DNA from: Bacteroidales bacterium
GTDB taxonomy: Bacteria > Bacteroidota > Bacteroidia > Bacteroidales > VadinHA17
Assembly (NCBI GenBank): GCA_030692905.1
Contig: JAUYBT010000147.1
Span: forward strand, 1-17,788
Direction of reading: 5' to 3'
DNA length: 17,788 nt
Shown here: piece by piece, positions 14,122 through 17,788 of the stretch
Layout: each line of letters starts with the position of its first letter
How positions within the stretch are numbered: the first letter of the stretch is position 1
Made by a program: the position numbers and the translations under genes
Notes under the pieces: generated by a model
Told to the model about the DNA's origin: nothing
Database searches by the model: none
Seen by the model: the letters and a program-made list of their open reading frames with translations, nothing else

Positions 14122-14198
14122 GGCAGCAGGTAAATGGCGGCAGGCTTCAGGGAAGAGCTGAATCCAGAACCCAGACACAATAACCAGTAACAATTAAA
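14122..14198. repeat. Degenerate heptamer array
   Basis: Starting at the base after the lipoprotein stop codon, eleven in-phase 7-mers can be read: GGCAGCA, GGTAAAT, GGCGGCA, GGCTTCA, GGGAAGA, GCTGAAT, CCAGAAC, CCAGACA, CAATAAC, CAGTAAC, AATTAAA. Neighbouring units are related to each other (GG-start group, then CCAGA group, then CA-TAAC pair). The array fills the gap to the convergent aldo/keto reductase gene. Confidence 0.6.
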
Positions 14199-14201
14199 CA
14201 A

Positions 14202-15164
14202 TTAAGATCCTTCGTATTTAAAGAGAGGATTTCCGTTAAGTGCTTTTTCCTTTATCATCTGCACCTCATCAGTATTTAAAGGTTTCAGACTATCCGATGC
14301 ATTAAGTGCCATCCTGAAAAGATCAGCTTCACCTGGAGGAACCGCGGCAGTAACCGGATGAGATAAAGTGAACCGGAGTCCCATTCTTATATCTTCCTGA
14401 CTGGTAAGTGGTTCATACCAGCATTTGGGATATCTGGAGCGGTCGGCGCCCTGTGGCCATGGACCTTTAGCCATTGCCTTAAGAGCAAGGATACCCATTT
14501 TTTTCTGCTGCGCCCGGGCTAAAACCTGTGGGCCAAAATTACCGGCATTCCACGTTGTAAAATTTACCGGGAATAAAATTGTATCGAAATCGAACCGATC
14601 CATCAGTGCCATGGCTGCTTCCACAGAGTGTGCCGAGAATCCGATAAAACGAATTTTCCCTTCTTTTTTGGCTTCAAGGAATGTTTCCATCGCTCCGCCT
14701 GGTCCAAGAATTGTGTCGACATCAGCAAGGGTTGTCACTGCATGAAACTGATAAAGATCTAAATGATCAGTCCGGAGTCTCTTTAAGGATTGTTCAAGCT
14801 CTGTACGGGCTTCAGCTTTTGTCCGTTTTCCTGTCTTACAGGCAAGGAAAACTTTTCTACGATAAGGTTCCAGGGCTGGACCAAGCTTAAGCTCTGCATC
14901 ACCGTATGATGGAGCAACATCGAAATAGTTAATTCCGGAATCAATTGCCAGTTTCACAACCCGGGAAGCTTCTTCGGTTGTTGCATCTTTAACAACGATG
15001 CCTCCGAATCCTATCATTGAAAGCATCTCTCCGGTACGGCCCAATGACCTTTTTTCGACTTTTCCGGGAAGTGACTTCCTCTCAATTGCTGAAAGATCTG
15101 CAGGAAAAAGACTCATCATCGGGGCAATAATTGCTGTTGTTTTAATAAAATCACGTCGTTTCAT
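14202..15164 (-). CDS. Tat-exported aldo/keto reductase
   Basis: The 320-residue protein starts MKRRDFIKTTAIIAPMMSLF, a twin-arginine (RRDFIK) signal, so it is exported folded, with cofactor, to the periplasm. The AKR barrel follows: LGRTGEMLSMIGFGG, then the catalytic tetrad D82 and Y87 (FDVAPSYGDAE), K110 (ACKTGK) and H141 (YQFHAV). Further in, GKIRFIGFSAHS and the C-terminal part lead to NPLFKYEGS. All four tetrad residues are present, so an active NAD(P)H-dependent oxidoreductase is expected; export suggests an unusual substrate or electron supply, and no partner gene is adjacent. The start at 15164 is chosen because it opens the Tat signal; an ATG at 15188 would add eight residues before it. 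It converges on the lipoprotein gene across a heptamer array. Confidence 0.9.
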   Translation of the reverse strand: MKRRDFIKTTAIIAPMMSLFPADLSAIERKSLPGKVEKRSLGRTGEMLSMIGFGGIVVKDATTEEASRVVKLAIDSGINYFDVAPSYGDAELKLGPALEPYRRKVFLACKTGKRTKAEARTELEQSLKRLRTDHLDLYQFHAVTTLADVDTILGPGGAMETFLEAKKEGKIRFIGFSAHSVEAAMALMDRFDFDTILFPVNFTTWNAGNFGPQVLARAQQKKMGILALKAMAKGPWPQGADRSRYPKCWYEPLTSQEDIRMGLRFTLSHPVTAAVPPGEADLFRMALNASDSLKPLNTDEVQMIKEKALNGNPLFKYEGS

Positions 15165-15332
15165 AGCAGTAAAATCTAAGTTATACATAGATCATAAGTG
15201 TAAAAGATAGGAATTTGTTCGCAAATTTCAAAAATTTCTAGTCTGAATATTAATGACCCACTTTCCTGTTTTCTTTAATTCCTGAACTCATCCTCCCGTC
15301 CCCATTATCTATATCCACCTCATCATCCTGTT

Positions 15333-15354
15333 CCCTTCTCACAAGAGAGAAGGG
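15333..15354. repeat. Hairpin, 8-bp stem
   Basis: CCCTTCTC (15333-15340) pairs with GAGAAGGG (15347-15354) around a 6-nt loop. It is followed by more G residues rather than a T-run, so it is not a standard terminator. It forms one half of the palindromic block. Confidence 0.6.
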
Positions 15355-15380
15355 GGTAACATTCAGGATGTGAATTATTT

Positions 15381-15406
15381 AACCCCTCTCCCCTGGGAGA
15401 GGGGTT
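15381..15406. repeat. Near-perfect 26-bp palindrome, 12-bp stem
   Basis: AACCCCTCTCCC (15381-15392) is the exact reverse complement of GGGAGAGGGGTT (15395-15406), with only CT between. The following GGGGTGAGG extends the G-rich side. Palindromes of CCCCTCTCCC/GGGAGAGGGG type occur as dispersed intergenic repeats in many bacterial genomes, so this may be one copy of such a family. Confidence 0.75.
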
Positions 15407-15542
15407 GGGGTGAGGTAAAAAAAGGGAAGGAGATGGGGGATGGGGTAATTTGATAAAAAGGAGAAGGCCAGGATGGGGGTAAATAATTACCAGTGTATTG
15501 CTAAAAATAACAGCAGCATTTTTTCTTATCCCTCATTTGTTA

Positions 15543-15550
15543 TATTTTTG
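15543..15550 (+). promoter_or_regulatory. -7 box (TATTTTTG) of the lipoprotein gene
   Basis: TATTTTTG matches TAnnTTTG exactly, 23 nt before the lipoprotein ATG, at a spacing that gives a short leader. Confidence 0.5.
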
Positions 15551-15573
15551 AATCATTCAAAATATCTATAGAT

Positions 15574-16122
15574 ATGAAAAAGAGCTGCTTTGTAATTTTC
15601 CTTTTATTCTTTTTATTGTCGTGCACGCAGAATGGTGACAATACCGGGTCTGGGAATTCAATTGCACCCCGCGTTAAGAGGCAAGTCATGGAAATTGCAA
15701 TCGATTATGCCAGGGATAAATTTAAAGAGTCAAAAAAAACGGTTGCGAAGGATGGTATTATTACTATAGGTGATAACCAGATAAGTTATGTTATTGACCA
15801 TTTAAATTATGTTATTGACCCTGCAAGAATATTAGTAGGGCTAATTGACGATGATTCGAATAAAGATGCAATAGTGTCAATCGCTTCTTATAAAGGTCAA
15901 TATCTGGTTCTGACCGAGCATCTGATTCTTATTAAAACAGATGGTAAATTCATGCTAAACAGGGTTATAGAATCCGACATGAAGATCATGGGAATAAAAG
16001 AGAGGGTAATAACTGCCGAAATTTCAACACACTCACCTGATTCTCCTTTGTATAATTGTGCATCCTGTAAAGAGATAGTAAATTATCAATTCAGGGGGGG
16101 CGATCTGATCAGAATGGAATAG
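15574..16122 (+). CDS. Lipoprotein of unknown function with C-terminal CxxC
   Basis: The 182-residue protein has a lipoprotein signal (MKKSCFVIFLLFFLLSC, lipobox cysteine C17) followed by a polar linker (TQNGDNTGSGNS). The mature domain from about residue 34 has a helix (VKRQVMEIAIDYARDKFKES) and then beta strands: GIITIGDNQISYVIDHLNYV, RILVGLIDDDSNKDAIVSIA and QYLVLTEHLILIKTDGKF. This layout resembles small periplasmic alpha/beta folds, but no family is recognised. Near the end is a CASC motif (C162, C165) that could bind metal or be redox active. The start is the ATG opening the signal. The last 14 bp overlap the 3' end of the convergent VCBS/ASPIC gene. No operon partner is present. Confidence 0.78.
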   Translation: MKKSCFVIFLLFFLLSCTQNGDNTGSGNSIAPRVKRQVMEIAIDYARDKFKESKKTVAKDGIITIGDNQISYVIDHLNYVIDPARILVGLIDDDSNKDAIVSIASYKGQYLVLTEHLILIKTDGKFMLNRVIESDMKIMGIKERVITAEISTHSPDSPLYNCASCKEIVNYQFRGGDLIRME

Positions 16123-17788
16123 TATGGGTATGTTCAAACACTGCAACTTTTGCCCTGTTGATACCTGCCACAATAAGGGATGTGTCTCCCTCGAAATAAA
16201 TTAATGACTCTATCATTCCCTGAAGCAACAGGCCACTTTCAGATGGTGTCAGGACTTTAAAAGTTGTCTTACCCGTATCACCGTTTTTCCCATTATTCAT
16301 AAGTACTATTCCCTTATTTGCGTCATAATATCCTGTTGCGACATTATAAGTATAATCATTACCCGCGAGAATGACATCAGGATATTTATCGCCGTTCAAA
16401 TCATTAACAATCATCTTTTTAATTGGTGAAACCTGGAGTGGTAAAGGCAATTTTTCCCACCTGAATCTGCCTATGTCATTCCAGATGATATAGCTTGAAG
16501 TGGTGTTAACTTCAAGTTTTAATTCAACTCTTTTCAGCAAGACCTCATTAAGTATATCATTAATACCCATAAAGCTGAATTCGGTATAATTATTTGATAT
16601 TTTGCTAAAGTATTCAGATTGTGAACGCAACTCATCGAAGTAGTTGACAGGATACTCCTTCATTCTCCCTTCAGGGTCTTCCCAGTATGCTGTTGTTATC
16701 GGATCAATTTTGCCGTCCAGTTCAAAATCAATTGCATACAATCCCATCGGATATTTTTCGCTTACCATAAACCGGTGATTTTCGCCGAGATTTCCGGCAA
16801 TATAATCTTCATCGCCATCCTGATCAAAATCTCCTGCTGTTATTGAGTACCAGATTCCCTTATGCTTCTCCATGTCCGGCAGCTGCTGAGGAACAAGCTC
16901 TTTCCCGTTAACATTCTTCAGAACGGCAATTGAGTTCCATTCACGTGTTACGAGAAGATCTTCCCATCCATCCCCGTTATAATCACTCCAGACAGCATCG
17001 GTTACCATACCCAGGTTTAAGCGCGCAGCCGGAATTACTGAAAGTTTACCTCTGTCATTACTGATCAGCCAGGAATGGTTAGCATAAGGGTACATTCCTT
17101 TTTTTACCCTGGAACCTACAAACAAATCCATGTCGCCATCATGATCATAGTCGAACGGTCGCACAATTGATGCAGGAAATGGGGGAATAGGAAGACTGGT
17201 TCTTATAAAAGAACCATTACGGTTTTCGTAGAGGTAATGTTGGTATTCACTTTCATGTTTGTTTTCGTAACCTCCCGCGATTGATACAATATCATTATCT
17301 CCATCTCCATCAATATCAAATATTGCAAGATCTGATTCAGAAAATTCCTTCTGTGTTGTCAATCCTTCAAATCGTGTTTCTTCAAATCCTTTCCCTTTTC
17401 TTAAAAAAACAGTAGTTGGTAATTTATTTGTACCGCCAATTATCAGATCCTCGCTGCCATCATTATTAATATCCCCTTTAGCCATGCATGGTCCTATCTG
17501 TGAAAATTTATGGGGTATTATAGTCTGATCATAGAAAAAATCGATGAAGTCTCGCTGTTCATGCAAATAGTCAAGGACACTATCCTTTTTACTGAACATC
17601 AAACCTCTTTCAGTACAGGGTATGGTTCCTGACTGAGCCGGAGAGGAATCCGATTCATCAATTTCGATCGTCTGGTTGGCAATAATCCCTTTAAGTATTG
17701 TTATATAACCTGTTGCCGGCCAGGTCACCTTCACCGAATCGACAACTTCATTGGCAGAGAGTCCGAAATGAATTACCGGATCCACCGA
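16109..17788 (-). CDS. VCBS/FG-GAP repeat protein with ASPIC/UnbV domain (5' part missing)
   Basis: The gene is cut by the right window edge; about 559 C-terminal residues are visible and no true start is in view (the GTG at 17785 is internal). The fragment begins in an ASPIC/UnbV domain (DPVIHFGLSANEVVDSVKVT, then WPATGYITILKGIIANQTIEI). Counting from that GTG, seven calcium-type DxDxDG-like loops follow, starting at D105, D157, D212, D268, D319, D353 and D462 (for example DIDGDGDND, DYDHDGDMD, DFDQDGDED), each with the hydrophobic strand typical of VCBS/FG-GAP blades. The protein therefore has a beta-propeller after its ASPIC domain, and full-length relatives usually have another before it. 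It is presumably exported and involved in surface adhesion or glycan handling, often near SusC/SusD genes in Bacteroidota; those would lie outside this window. Loop D462 (DLNGDKYPD) is slightly divergent. Confidence 0.9.
   Translation of the reverse strand, partial: SVDPVIHFGLSANEVVDSVKVTWPATGYITILKGIIANQTIEIDESDSSPAQSGTIPCTERGLMFSKKDSVLDYLHEQRDFIDFFYDQTIIPHKFSQIGPCMAKGDINNDGSEDLIIGGTNKLPTTVFLRKGKGFEETRFEGLTTQKEFSESDLAIFDIDGDGDNDIVSIAGGYENKHESEYQHYLYENRNGSFIRTSLPIPPFPASIVRPFDYDHDGDMDLFVGSRVKKGMYPYANHSWLISNDRGKLSVIPAARLNLGMVTDAVWSDYNGDGWEDLLVTREWNSIAVLKNVNGKELVPQQLPDMEKHKGIWYSITAGDFDQDGDEDYIAGNLGENHRFMVSEKYPMGLYAIDFELDGKIDPITTAYWEDPEGRMKEYPVNYFDELRSQSEYFSKISNNYTEFSFMGINDILNEVLLKRVELKLEVNTTSSYIIWNDIGRFRWEKLPLPLQVSPIKKMIVNDLNGDKYPDVILAGNDYTYNVATGYYDANKGIVLMNNGKNGDTGKTTFKVLTPSESGLLLQGMIESLIYFEGDTSLIVAGINRAKVAVFEHTHTIPF

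Larger units (their letters stand above)
15189..15573. other. Gene-free region with G/C-run palindromes
   Basis: There is no supported reading frame. The left part is pyrimidine-rich (runs of CATCCTCCC, CCACCTCATCATCC) and the right part is purine-rich (GGGAAGGAGATGGGGGATGGGG), giving a broad imperfect dyad centred near 15370-15395. Two perfect hairpins sit in the middle, listed separately. The region lies between divergent AKR and lipoprotein genes. Confidence 0.6.

Overview
The window looks like ordinary chromosome from a Bacteroidota bacterium, probably a Bacteroidales-type anaerobe. The base composition is moderately AT-rich. Most genes encode exported, outer-membrane or lipid-anchored proteins. 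Several starts are preceded by the Bacteroidota -7 box TAnnTTTG rather than a Shine-Dalgarno sequence. The protein families also fit: a TonB-like transducer, CarboxypepD_reg domain, VCBS/ASPIC protein and a ferredoxin-domain-less IorA. I see no transposase, integrase, phage gene, tRNA, rRNA or CRISPR array. The genus cannot be named from the sequence alone.

Layout. 1-1371: the end of a TauE/SafE-type permease, a bidirectional terminator, a small outer-membrane barrel gene and a decayed thioredoxin-like (TlpA/redoxin) gene. 1486-4106: a secreted M28 metallopeptidase and a secreted PIG-L/LmbE deacetylase, separated by an array of variable 7-bp units. 4130-5109: a small zinc-ribbon protein divergent from a single-stranded DNA-binding protein. 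5118-6534: a shredded S9 (DPP-IV-like) peptidase remnant divergent from an outer-membrane barrel gene whose start codon is out of frame with its body across a (TC)5-T5 tract. 6524-8724: the iorA-iorB operon for arylpyruvate:ferredoxin oxidoreductase. 9105-10561: a CarboxypepD_reg-like secreted protein followed by a TonB-like transducer. 10623-11936: a class C beta-lactamase-fold hydrolase, divergent from an ankyrin-repeat/beta-barrel fusion (12105-13571) that is followed by a small lipoprotein (13702-14121). 14202-15164: a Tat-exported aldo/keto reductase. 15189-15573: gene-free, with strong palindromes. 15574-17788: another lipoprotein, converging on a truncated VCBS/ASPIC protein.

How the parts fit. 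Most products act in the envelope: peptide and amide hydrolysis (M28, PIG-L, serine hydrolase, lost S9), outer-membrane transport or adhesion (barrels, TonB-like protein, VCBS/ASPIC) and an ankyrin-barrel plus lipoprotein pair. IorAB is the clear cytoplasmic catabolic unit; it oxidises aryl-pyruvates from aromatic amino acids, a plausible fate for peptides released outside the cell.

The most unusual content lies between and around the genes. Three intergenic stretches (3095-3178, 13575-13679, 14122-14198) are built from differing 7-bp units held in uninterrupted 7-nt phase, each starting within a few bases of a stop codon. Two exported-protein genes keep their start and signal peptide but have lost internal domains. 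One outer-membrane gene carries a slippage-prone tract exactly where its frame breaks.
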